Assembly: GCA_030528445.1 (NCBI GenBank)
Contig: JAUMYV010000006.1
Coordinates: 1-33,924, forward strand
Direction: 5' to 3'
Length of the DNA: 33,924 bases
Source of the DNA: Porphyromonadaceae bacterium
GTDB taxonomy: Bacteria > Bacteroidota > Bacteroidia > Bacteroidales > Porphyromonadaceae
In this document: one piece after another, positions 16,144 through 23,518 of the stretch
Layout: every line of letters starts with the position of its first letter
How positions within the stretch are numbered: the first letter of the stretch is position 1
Notes under the pieces: model-generated
What the model was told of the DNA's origin: nothing
What the model saw: the letters and a program-made list of their open reading frames with translations, nothing else
The model's database searches: none
Made by a program: the position numbers and the translations under genes

Positions 16144-17289
16144 ATGCCCCTTCTCTATTTCGACAACGCTACGACCTCTTACCCCAAGCCTCCAGCACTG
16201 CGAGAGGCGTTGGCTTCTTTCTACGACCAGCCTATAGGGAGCTATGGTCGTAGCCTAGATGCTGCTACCATACAGGCCACTCTACTGGTCGAGGAGCTTA
16301 GAGACGCTCTAGCCTCTTGGCTCGGGGTACAGGATGCCGATCGGGTAGTGCTATGCGAGCATGCTACTTTTGGCCTCAACACCATCTTACGTGGCTATGC
16401 CCCGCTCAGACAGCCCGGCGCATGGGTTTGGATCAGCCCGATGGAGCACAATGCTGTGATGCGCCCTCTGGCTGCTCTATGCGCTCAGTATGGATTGCGC
16501 TACGAGGTAATGCCTCACCTACCCGATGGGCGCGTAGATATGGAGCGTCTCGGCACGATGCCTCTACCCTATCCGCCTGCACTAGCTATCGTGAATATAG
16601 AGAGCAATGTCAATGGAGTCATCCAGCCGATAGCACAGATAGCTGCCAATATACATCAGTGGGGAGTGCCACTCTTGTGCGATGCGACTCAATGTGCGGG
16701 GGCTATGCCTCTACGTATAGATGAGTGGGGCGTGGACTTCGTGGCCTTTACGGGGCACAAAGGGTTGCTCGGCCCATCGGGCACAGGAGGCTATTATATC
16801 CGAAGACCACAGGAAATAGAGCCGCTTACATTAGGAGGCAACGGGCTACACTCCGAGAGCCTACTAGTGACCAGTGAGATGCCCGACCGCTTCTTGGCGG
16901 GTACACCCAATCTATTAGGTCTTACCGCTTGGGCGGCTGCTATGAAGCAAATCCCCGAGTATGCTATCTCTCCCCAAATGTGGTGGGATGCATTGAAGCA
17001 GTGGAACAATCTGCCTGGCATACAGCTCTACCATGCCCTAGAGGCTGAGTATCAAGGCTACCTCTTCTCGCTCACACACGAGTGTCTGAGTCCCTCGGAG
17101 CTGGCTACGCGGCTACACGATCGCTTCGGCATCATCGTGCGATCTGGCCTACACTGCGCCCCCTTGGCGCATAGCACGCTAGGGACACTTGAGCGAGGAG
17201 GAACCTTGCGCATCTCTATCTCACCCTATCAAACTATTGAAGACTGGAGCTATCTTACGGAGGCTCTGTGCCAAGTGCTACATGACTAA
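16144..17289 (+). CDS. Class V aminotransferase-fold cysteine desulfurase (TIGR01977-like)
   Basis: A 381-residue PLP-dependent protein beginning LLYFDNATTSYPKPPAL. The PLP lysine is Lys206 in FTGHKGLLGPSG, preceded by DATQCAGAMP (PLP-ring contact). AGTPNLLGLTAWAAA and the persulfide-forming Cys338 in RSGLHCAPLAHSTLGT follow. The short RSGLHC loop places it nearer the SufS-like TIGR01977 branch than IscS. Enzymes of this group release sulfur from cysteine or selenium from selenocysteine; the operon argues for selenium mobilisation feeding SelD. The gene overlaps the DUF3343 gene by 8 bases, which indicates coupled translation. No scaffold or suf genes are nearby, so a housekeeping Fe-S role is less likely. 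Confidence 0.88.
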   Translation: MPLLYFDNATTSYPKPPALREALASFYDQPIGSYGRSLDAATIQATLLVEELRDALASWLGVQDADRVVLCEHATFGLNTILRGYAPLRQPGAWVWISPMEHNAVMRPLAALCAQYGLRYEVMPHLPDGRVDMERLGTMPLPYPPALAIVNIESNVNGVIQPIAQIAANIHQWGVPLLCDATQCAGAMPLRIDEWGVDFVAFTGHKGLLGPSGTGGYYIRRPQEIEPLTLGGNGLHSESLLVTSEMPDRFLAGTPNLLGLTAWAAAMKQIPEYAISPQMWWDALKQWNNLPGIQLYHALEAEYQGYLFSLTHECLSPSELATRLHDRFGIIVRSGLHCAPLAHSTLGTLERGGTLRISISPYQTIEDWSYLTEALCQVLHD

Positions 17290-17503
17290 CTACATCCTTT
17301 TCCCCACGACACGCACATTTATCCGAGGGATGAAGGTAGCCGAGGCTGCTGGCATTCCTCACAAAGTTGTGGCCGTCCCCACGCATATCACCCATCAGTG
17401 CGGCATGTGCCTACAGATGGAGGACGATGCCAAAGATCTGGATGTGCTGACTGCTATCCTAGAGTATGAGCAAATAGGACATAAAATCATTAGCGAGCAA
17501 TAA
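17282..17503 (+). CDS. DUF3343 small protein, putative Se/S carrier
   Basis: A 73-residue protein that starts at ATG 17282, overlapping the last 8 bases of the desulfurase gene in another frame; longer upstream sequence in this frame is not protein-like. It reads MTNYILFPTTRTFIRGMKVAE with the compact alpha/beta pattern of DUF3343. It carries HQCGMCLQM, in which the paired cysteines at about 42 and 45 could hold a persulfide or selenopersulfide. DUF3343 genes repeatedly lie beside selD, yedF and desulfurase genes, so a role as selenium or sulfur carrier between the desulfurase and SelD is proposed in the family description but not proven. It ends 6 bases before selD. Confidence 0.85.
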   Translation: MTNYILFPTTRTFIRGMKVAEAAGIPHKVVAVPTHITHQCGMCLQMEDDAKDLDVLTAILEYEQIGHKIISEQ

Positions 17504-17509
17504 AATAAG

Positions 17510-18559
17510 ATGAGTACTCAGACTTTTGACCTCCTCGATACCGTGGAGTATGGTGGCTGTTCGGCCAAACTGGATCCCCTCAAGCTCAAGGAACTACTGC
17601 GAGGGTTACCTATCCTCCATGATGATCGGGTGATGGTGGATGTAACGACACACGATGATGCTGGTGTGTATCGCATTCGTGAGGACGAAGCACTGATCGT
17701 AACAACCGACTTCTTCCCCCCTGTATGCTCCGATGCCTATACCTTCGGCAGGATAGCCGCAGTGAATGCCCTCTCGGATGTCTACGCCATGGGTGGAACA
17801 CCACTACTAGCACTCAATCTGACCCTATTCCCCAGCAAAAACATTCCACTAGAAGTACTAGCAGATATTCTGCGTGGCGGACAGGATGCGATCAACGAGA
17901 GCGGAGCCCTCACCATGGGAGGGCATACAATAGATGATGCGCCACCCAAATACGGACTAGCAGTCGTAGGGCGTGTACATCCCGATAAACTGATTACCAA
18001 TGCAGGTGCAAGAGCGGGACAGTTGCTTGTCCTCTCTAAGCCATTGGGCACTGGTGTGGCCATCGCAGCCCACCGCCTAGGCATGATTGCTCCAGACGAC
18101 TACACAGCAGCACTAGAGAGCATGCAGCTACTCAACAAGACAGGTACCGAACTGATGCAGCGATACGGCGTTACGGGAGCTACAGACATTACTGGTTTTG
18201 GTCTCGTAGGCCATGCCCTTGGCATGGCTCAGGCCTCTGGGGTAAGCATGGATATAGACACGGCTGCTGTGCCAGCACTGCCCGGAGTGCTACAACTGCT
18301 AGACGCTGGCTGCATACCAGGGGCTGCATTTCGCAACATCCGATTTGCAGGCAATGCCTTGGCCGTGCATTGCTCCGTGACTCGTAAGATGCTGATGGCC
18401 GATGCACAGACCTCTGGGGGGCTTCTGATGGCGGTAGATGCCGATGTGGCTGAATCTTTGGTGGCAGATCTAAGGGCATCGGGGCTACACCCCGATGCAG
18501 CTATAGTAGGTATGGTAACGGAGCACAAGCCTGGCACTCCATACCTGTCATTGTACTAG
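17510..18559 (+). CDS. selD: Selenide, water dikinase (selenophosphate synthase)
   Basis: SelD makes selenophosphate from selenide, ATP and water, with AMP and phosphate as by-products. The 349-residue protein has the N-terminal catalytic loop YGGCSAKLD with Cys17 and Lys20, the same numbers as the E. coli active-site pair; the Cys version replaces selenocysteine. Metal and ATP motifs follow: TTHDDAGVYRI, VTTDFFPPV, AVNALSDVYAMGG and TMGGHTIDD. The C-terminal domain has GATDITGFGLVGHALGMA and AQTSGGLLMAV. Last gene of the selenium operon, 6 bases after the DUF3343 gene. No selA, selB or selC is in the window, so its visible customer is MnmH. Confidence 0.96.
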   Translation: MSTQTFDLLDTVEYGGCSAKLDPLKLKELLRGLPILHDDRVMVDVTTHDDAGVYRIREDEALIVTTDFFPPVCSDAYTFGRIAAVNALSDVYAMGGTPLLALNLTLFPSKNIPLEVLADILRGGQDAINESGALTMGGHTIDDAPPKYGLAVVGRVHPDKLITNAGARAGQLLVLSKPLGTGVAIAAHRLGMIAPDDYTAALESMQLLNKTGTELMQRYGVTGATDITGFGLVGHALGMAQASGVSMDIDTAAVPALPGVLQLLDAGCIPGAAFRNIRFAGNALAVHCSVTRKMLMADAQTSGGLLMAVDADVAESLVADLRASGLHPDAAIVGMVTEHKPGTPYLSLY

Positions 18560-18600
18560 TCGTGTGATATCGAGGAGGCAAGGATAATTCATTGCCTAGT

Positions 18601-18632
18601 TTTGGTCACAGAGATAATTATTACTATCTTTG
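18601..18632 (+). promoter_or_regulatory. Promoter of the rimP-nusA-infB operon
   Basis: TTTG at 18601-18604 and TATCTTTG at 18625-18632, separated by 20 bases, match the Bacteroidetes consensus exactly. Transcription should start near 18639, leaving a leader of about 68 bases before the rimP ATG. That leader is mostly the hairpin at 18645-18676. Confidence 0.8.
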
Positions 18633-18644
18633 CGCATAGTTGGG

Positions 18645-18676
18645 AATGGAGGAGGCACTAAGGCTTCCTCCATTTT
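18645..18676 (+). terminator. Leader hairpin, terminator-like, of rimP-nusA-infB
   Basis: AATGGAGGAGGC (18645-18656) can pair with GCTTCCTCCATT (18663-18674): 12 base pairs with one G-U and a 6-base loop, followed by TTTTCATT. It lies just downstream of the rimP promoter, so it would be the first structure in that mRNA and could attenuate the operon. It would also end read-through from selD, whose stop is 86 bases upstream. Both jobs are possible. Confidence 0.65.
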
Positions 18677-18706
18677 CATTAAGATGATTTATAATAGTTT
18701 AGTCTT

Positions 18707-19177
18707 ATGATCGACAAGCAAGTAGTAGAAACAATCGTCAGTCAGTATCTAGAGAGCGAGCTCCCAGAGTTCTACCTCGTAGATATTGCTGTTCATCCGG
18801 GAAATAGAATCATCGTAGAGCTTGGCTCGGACGAAGGAGTTGGTATTGATGACTGTGTGCGTATTACTAAGCACATAGATAACAATCTGGATAGAGAAGT
18901 AGAAGACTACGAGCTTGAGGTTGGTTCGGCTGGACTTACCTCCCCATTCAAGGTACTCCGCCAGTACGAGGCCGCTATCGACGAAGAAGTCGAGGTGCTG
19001 TGCCGTGGGGGAGTTAAGGAGAAAGGCATCTTGCTCTCTGCTACAGACGAGGCAATCTGCCTGCAGGTCGTGCGCCGCATCAAGCCAGAGGGAGCTAAGC
19101 GCAAGCAGGATGTAGAGCAGGAGCGAACCATAGCGATGGAAGAGATTTTACAGACGAAAAGAATAATAAAAATATAA
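18707..19177 (+). CDS. rimP: Ribosome maturation factor RimP
   Basis: RimP binds ribosomal protein S12 and helps mature the 30S subunit. The 156-residue protein has the two-domain RimP layout. The N-terminal KH-like part has ELPEFYLVDIAVHPGNRIIVELGSDEGVGIDDCVRITKHID (outlined here), the conserved GV(x)IDDC segment. Next come DYELEVGSAGLTSPFK, the family signature around 66-81, and an Sm-like C-terminal domain ending in a basic tail. First gene of the operon, 8 bases before nusA, the arrangement found in most bacteria. Start is the only ATG that fits the leader. Confidence 0.95.
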   Translation: MIDKQVVETIVSQYLESELPEFYLVDIAVHPGNRIIVELGSDEGVGIDDCVRITKHIDNNLDREVEDYELEVGSAGLTSPFKVLRQYEAAIDEEVEVLCRGGVKEKGILLSATDEAICLQVVRRIKPEGAKRKQDVEQERTIAMEEILQTKRIIKI

Positions 19178-19184
19178 GACCCCA

Positions 19185-20501
19185 ATGGCAAAAAAGAAAG
19201 AAACAGTGAGTATGATCGACTCTCTGGCTGAGTTCAAAGACCTCAAAAACATCAACAAGGAGACGATGATCAACGTGCTGGAGGACTCCTTCCGCAACGT
19301 ACTATCCAAAATCTATGGCACAGACGAGAACTGCACGGTCATCATCAACCCTGAGAGGGGGGACTTCGAGATCTGGCGTACTCGCCGTGTAGTGAACAAC
19401 GGGGAGGTGATCGATGCGGCAAGAGAAATCGCCCTCAAGGACGCACAGCTCGTAGACCCACACTGTGAAGTTGGCGAGGAAGTTACCGAAGCTGTAGACT
19501 TCTCTGCTTTCGGTCGTCGTGCCGTGATCAACCTGCGCCAAGCCCTAGCAAGCAAAATCCTAGATCTGCAAAAGGATAATTTCTACAATAAATTCAAGAA
19601 TCGTATCGGCCAGCTCATCACCGCCGAGGTGTATCAGGTATGGAAGCGTGAAGCCCTGCTACTAGATGACGAAGGCAACGAGTTACTTCTCCCTAAGAGC
19701 GAACAGATTCCTGGAGACTTCTTTCGCAAAGGGGAGACCGTACGCGCTGTCATCGAACGTGTAGAAAATGAGAACAACAACCCCAAGGTAATCCTCTCTC
19801 GCGTAAGCGGTGAGTTCCTCAAGCGTCTGCTCGAACTCAACGTACCGGAGATCGCCGATGGCCTAATCACACTACGAGCTGTAGCTCGCGTACCGGGCGA
19901 GCGTGCCAAGATCGCCGTAGAGAGCTACGACGACCGCATCGACCCAGTAGGGGCTTGCGTCGGCGTAAACGGGTCTCGCATCAGAGGGATTGTGCGTGAG
20001 CTACGCGGTGAGAATATCGACGTTACGACCTACACCTCCAATACCCTACTCTTCATACAGAGGGCGCTTAGCCCTGCCAAGATATCAGCTATCACGCTTA
20101 GCGACGATCCCGAAGATCGCCAAGCAGAGGTATATATGCGCCCCGAGGAGGTGCCATTGGCTATTGGTAAGAATGCCTCGAACCTCAAGCTGGCATCTCT
20201 GCTGACGGGTTACAAGATCGAGGTCTTCCGCGATGGCGAGACAGGCGAGGAGGATATCTACCTAGACGAGTTCGACGACGAAATCGACAGCTGGGTGATT
20301 GATCTATTCAAGACCTATGGCTATACCACAGCGAAGTCTGTCTTGAAGAAGAGCAGAGAGGATCTCATCGCAAGCATTGACCTAGAGGAAGCTACAATCG
20401 ACCATGTGCTACAGGTACTGAGAAGCGAGTTTGGCGATGAAGACATAAACAACACAGAGGACGAAGAAGAAGGCGCATCGGAAGAAACTCCAGAGGCGTA
20501 A
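19185..20501 (+). CDS. nusA: Transcription termination/antitermination factor NusA
   Basis: NusA binds RNA polymerase and RNA and tunes pausing, termination and antitermination. The 438-residue protein has the N-terminal RNA polymerase-binding domain (1-130, MIDSLAEFKDLKNINKE), an S1 RNA-binding domain at about 135-200 (GQLITAEVYQVWKREALLLDD), then two KH domains (RVPGERAKIAVESYDDRIDPVGACVGVNGSRI and MRPEEVPLAIGKNASNLKLAS, given in outline) and an acidic C-terminal tail of Glu and Asp. It lacks long C-terminal acidic repeats, as is usual outside gammaproteobacteria. It lies 8 bases after rimP and 24 before infB. NusA could act on its own leader hairpin. Confidence 0.96.
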   Translation: MAKKKETVSMIDSLAEFKDLKNINKETMINVLEDSFRNVLSKIYGTDENCTVIINPERGDFEIWRTRRVVNNGEVIDAAREIALKDAQLVDPHCEVGEEVTEAVDFSAFGRRAVINLRQALASKILDLQKDNFYNKFKNRIGQLITAEVYQVWKREALLLDDEGNELLLPKSEQIPGDFFRKGETVRAVIERVENENNNPKVILSRVSGEFLKRLLELNVPEIADGLITLRAVARVPGERAKIAVESYDDRIDPVGACVGVNGSRIRGIVRELRGENIDVTTYTSNTLLFIQRALSPAKISAITLSDDPEDRQAEVYMRPEEVPLAIGKNASNLKLASLLTGYKIEVFRDGETGEEDIYLDEFDDEIDSWVIDLFKTYGYTTAKSVLKKSREDLIASIDLEEATIDHVLQVLRSEFGDEDINNTEDEEEGASEETPEA

Positions 20502-20525
20502 TACTAACCAAGAAGATAAGAGAAT

Positions 20526-23432
20526 ATGCCTAAAGAGATAAAACTTATAGACCTAGCTCGCAAACTGAGCGTCGGTGTCGCCTCCATCAGTAGCTCTATC
20601 GAGAAGAAAGGACTTGTAGAGAGTCCTAACCCCAACACGCGCGTCGGGCTGGACATTGTCAATCAGATGATCAGCGAGTATGGCAAAGGACTTAGCAAAG
20701 ACAAGATTGAGCAGATCCGCCAAGAGCTAATGGCAGATCCTAAGAAAGCCGATGCCACCGAGAGCAAGGCGGCTGCTAGTAAAGACAAGAAAAAGCAGGA
20801 AGTAGAGACCAAGATACCCAACGACCTCAAGCCTCACTTCAAGATTGTCGGTAATATCAACGACTCTAAAAAGGAAACTAAGGTAGAAGCTAAGCCTAGT
20901 ACAGAATCCAATCCCAAGAGTGAACCAGCCCAACCAGCACCCAAGGTAGCAGAGACTCCCAAGCTGGAGGCAGCCAAACAGGTAAAGCCTATAGAGGAAA
21001 CCAAGCCTAAGGTGGAGGTAAAACCTGAGGTAAAACTGGAGCCCAAACCTGAGCCTAAGCCTGTAGTGGAGATGGAGACACTTAAGGCAAAGGCAGAAGC
21101 ACCTAAACCAGAGCCAGCTAAAGAGGTAGAAGCTCCTAAGGAGACAGCTACGGAGTCTAGCGAAGTTTACCGCGCCTCGACACCTTCGGTTAATATCCAG
21201 TTTAAGGTTGTAGACAAAATTGACCTCTCGGCGATCAACGACTCTATGCGTCCTGCGAAGAAATCTCGTAGCGAACGCGCCAAAGAAGAGCGCAAAAAAC
21301 GCCAAAGAATAAACAAAAATGCAGTAGACGTCAAAGCCGAAGCAGCTAAGGTAAGTGGCAACAACGGACAAAACAAGAAAAAAGGCACTGGCACTGCTCA
21401 AGGCAATCAGAGATCTAGTGGCACAGGCAACGCAGGCAATCAAGGTCGCCCCAATGCACAGAACCAAGAAGTAGGACGCAAGGCCAAGAAGCAAAAGAAA
21501 GCCGAAGCTAAGCCTGCAGTAACAGACGAAGATGTACAGAGACAAGTCAAGGAGACTCTAGCTCGCCTAACTAGCGGTAAACAATCCGCCAAGGGGGCTA
21601 AGTACAGAAAAGAGAAACGTACTGCAGTTCGCCACGCGGCCGAGGAGGCTAGAGAACGCGACGAACAGGAGAGCCGCACACTGAAGCTCACAGAATTCGT
21701 GACCGTGAGCGATCTGGCCAACATGATGGACGTCCCCGTAACTCAGGTTATCGGTACTTGCATGAGCCTAGGGCTAATGGTATCGATCAACATGCGTCTA
21801 GATGCCGAGACAATTGACATCGTAGCCGAGGAGTTTGGCTTCACGACCGAGTTTGTGAGTGCCGACGTGGTTGAGTCTATCAGCAATGACGAGGAGGAAG
21901 ATAGAGAAGAGGATCTCGTGAGCCGTCCACCGATCGTAACGGTGATGGGGCACGTTGACCATGGTAAGACCTCTCTGCTAGACCGTCTACGCAATACGAA
22001 CGTAATCGAGGGCGAAGCTGGTGGTATCACTCAGCACATCGGGGCATACAGCCTCAAGCTCTCAAGTGGCAAGCGTATTACCTTCCTTGATACACCTGGT
22101 CACGAAGCTTTCACCGCAATGCGTGCACGTGGAGCGAAGATCACTGACATTGCGATTATCATCGTAGCTGCCGACGACGATGTCATGCCTCAAACCAAGG
22201 AGGCAATGAACCACGCAGCAGCAGCTGGTGTACCGATTGTATTTGCCATCAACAAGATTGACAAGCCTAGTGCCAACCCAGACCGCATTCGAGAGCAACT
22301 AGCTGCGATGAACTACCTCGTAGAGGAATGGGGCGGTAAGTATCAGTGCCAAGAAATCTCGGCTAAGAAGGGTATCAACATCGAGGAACTCCTAGAGAAG
22401 GTACTACTCGAGGCTGAGCTACTTGAGCTTAAGGCCAATCCCAAGCGCCGTGCCGTTGGGTCAATCATCGAGTCTTCTCTCGACAAGGGTCGTGGATATG
22501 TGGCTACGGTGATGGTACAGAACGGAACGCTCTCTACTGGAGATGTAGTACTATCAGGTACATACTTTGGTAAGGTTAAGGCGATGTTCAACGAGCGCAA
22601 TCAGCGCGTTAATTCGGCTGGCCCAAGTGAACCCGTACTGGTGCTAGGTCTAGACGGAGCTCCTACGGCTGGGGAAACGTTCAACGTCATGGAGACCGAG
22701 CAAGAGGCTCGTAGCATTGCAAGCAAGCGCGAGCAGCTCAAGCGCGAACAGGACAACCGTACTAAGAAGGGACTTACCCTCGACGAACTGGCTCGTCGCC
22801 GCGCGTTGGGTAACTTCCAAGAGCTCAACGTCATCATCAAGGGAGACGTGGACGGCTCTATCGAAGCCCTTAGCGACTCACTCATTCGCCTCTCGACAGA
22901 AGAGATTCAAGTTAATGTCATCCACAAAGGCGTTGGTGCGATCTCCGAGAGCGATGTGGTGCTAGCATCGGCTTCGTCAGCCATCATCATCGGCTTCCAA
23001 GTTCGCCCTATGCAGGCCGCTAAGCGTAAGGCAGAGGCCGAGGGTGTAGAGATCCGTACCTACTCGATCATCTACGACACGATTGAGGATATCAAGAGTG
23101 CTATGGAGGGCATGCTATCGCCAGAGATCAAGGAGAATGTGGTGGCCAACCTCGAAGTACAGCAGACTTTCAAGATTACCAAGGTTGGTACAATCGCTGG
23201 GTGTATGGTACTTGAGGGTAAGATTAAGCGCACCAATAAGATTCGCCTCATCCGCGATGGTATCGTGAAGTACTCTGGAGCTCTCGGTTCGCTCAAGCGC
23301 TTCAAGGACGATGCCAAGGAAGTCGTAATGGGTCAGGACTGCGGTCTAAACATCGATGGCTACAACGACATCATGGTTGGTGACATCATCGAAGCCTACG
23401 AAGAGATCGAAATCAAAAAGACACTCGACTAG
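20526..23432 (+). CDS. infB: Translation initiation factor IF-2
   Basis: IF-2 brings initiator fMet-tRNA to the 30S subunit and promotes 50S joining with GTP hydrolysis. The 968-residue protein has an N-terminal IF2_N helix domain (1-60), a long disordered linker (about 70-400) with Lys/Pro/Glu-rich repeats such as EPKPEPKP, a second IF2_N segment near 385-440, then the G domain. G1 is GHVDHGKT at about 474-481, G3 DTPGHEAF, and G4 NKID. Domains II-IV follow to the C-terminus, ending KKTLD. The antisense of the linker gives long open frames that are artefacts of its codon bias. The stop codon lies in the middle of a 24-bp perfect palindrome. Confidence 0.97.
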   Translation: MPKEIKLIDLARKLSVGVASISSSIEKKGLVESPNPNTRVGLDIVNQMISEYGKGLSKDKIEQIRQELMADPKKADATESKAAASKDKKKQEVETKIPNDLKPHFKIVGNINDSKKETKVEAKPSTESNPKSEPAQPAPKVAETPKLEAAKQVKPIEETKPKVEVKPEVKLEPKPEPKPVVEMETLKAKAEAPKPEPAKEVEAPKETATESSEVYRASTPSVNIQFKVVDKIDLSAINDSMRPAKKSRSERAKEERKKRQRINKNAVDVKAEAAKVSGNNGQNKKKGTGTAQGNQRSSGTGNAGNQGRPNAQNQEVGRKAKKQKKAEAKPAVTDEDVQRQVKETLARLTSGKQSAKGAKYRKEKRTAVRHAAEEARERDEQESRTLKLTEFVTVSDLANMMDVPVTQVIGTCMSLGLMVSINMRLDAETIDIVAEEFGFTTEFVSADVVESISNDEEEDREEDLVSRPPIVTVMGHVDHGKTSLLDRLRNTNVIEGEAGGITQHIGAYSLKLSSGKRITFLDTPGHEAFTAMRARGAKITDIAIIIVAADDDVMPQTKEAMNHAAAAGVPIVFAINKIDKPSANPDRIREQLAAMNYLVEEWGGKYQCQEISAKKGINIEELLEKVLLEAELLELKANPKRRAVGSIIESSLDKGRGYVATVMVQNGTLSTGDVVLSGTYFGKVKAMFNERNQRVNSAGPSEPVLVLGLDGAPTAGETFNVMETEQEARSIASKREQLKREQDNRTKKGLTLDELARRRALGNFQELNVIIKGDVDGSIEALSDSLIRLSTEEIQVNVIHKGVGAISESDVVLASASSAIIIGFQVRPMQAAKRKAEAEGVEIRTYSIIYDTIEDIKSAMEGMLSPEIKENVVANLEVQQTFKITKVGTIAGCMVLEGKIKRTNKIRLIRDGIVKYSGALGSLKRFKDDAKEVVMGQDCGLNIDGYNDIMVGDIIEAYEEIEIKKTLD

Positions 23433-23442
23433 TCGAGTGTCT
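23419..23442. repeat. Perfect 24-bp palindrome across the infB stop codon
   Basis: AGACACTCGACT (23419-23430) is directly followed by its exact reverse complement (23431-23442), with no spacer. The infB TAG stop occupies 23430-23432. It is only 6 bases upstream of the terminator hairpin, so the 3' end of the mRNA would carry two tandem hairpins. Confidence 0.85.
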
Positions 23443-23447
23443 ACGAC

Positions 23448-23503
23448 AACAAAGACTAGGGGGGAGGACTAAATTCGTCCTCCCCCCTAGTCTTTGTTAT
23501 TGC
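23448..23503. terminator. Strong terminator between convergent infB and the GH92 gene
   Basis: A 22-bp perfect stem, 23448-23469 with 23477-23498, encloses a 7-base loop TAAATTC. The arms contain AGGGGGGAGGAC and GTCCTCCCCCCT and are flanked by AACAAAG and CTTTGTT; TTATT follows on the plus strand. It lies between the convergent infB stop and the GH92 stop at 23519, so it can serve both. Confidence 0.88.
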
Positions 23504-23518
23504 TTACTCAGAGCCTGC

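Noticed and set aside
17189-17281. Upstream in-frame extension of the DUF3343 gene
   Set aside because: It lies wholly inside the conserved C-terminus of the desulfurase; the ATG at 17282 gives the normal family start MTNYILF.
17510-18559. Selenocysteine codon or SECIS element in selD or its neighbours
   Set aside because: The SelD catalytic position is a Cys codon and no in-frame TGA interrupts any gene of the operon.
20727-21545. A 272-codon open frame antisense to infB
   Set aside because: It is the mirror of the Lys/Glu/Pro-rich IF-2 linker and gives a Leu/Phe/Cys-rich, low-complexity product with no family features.
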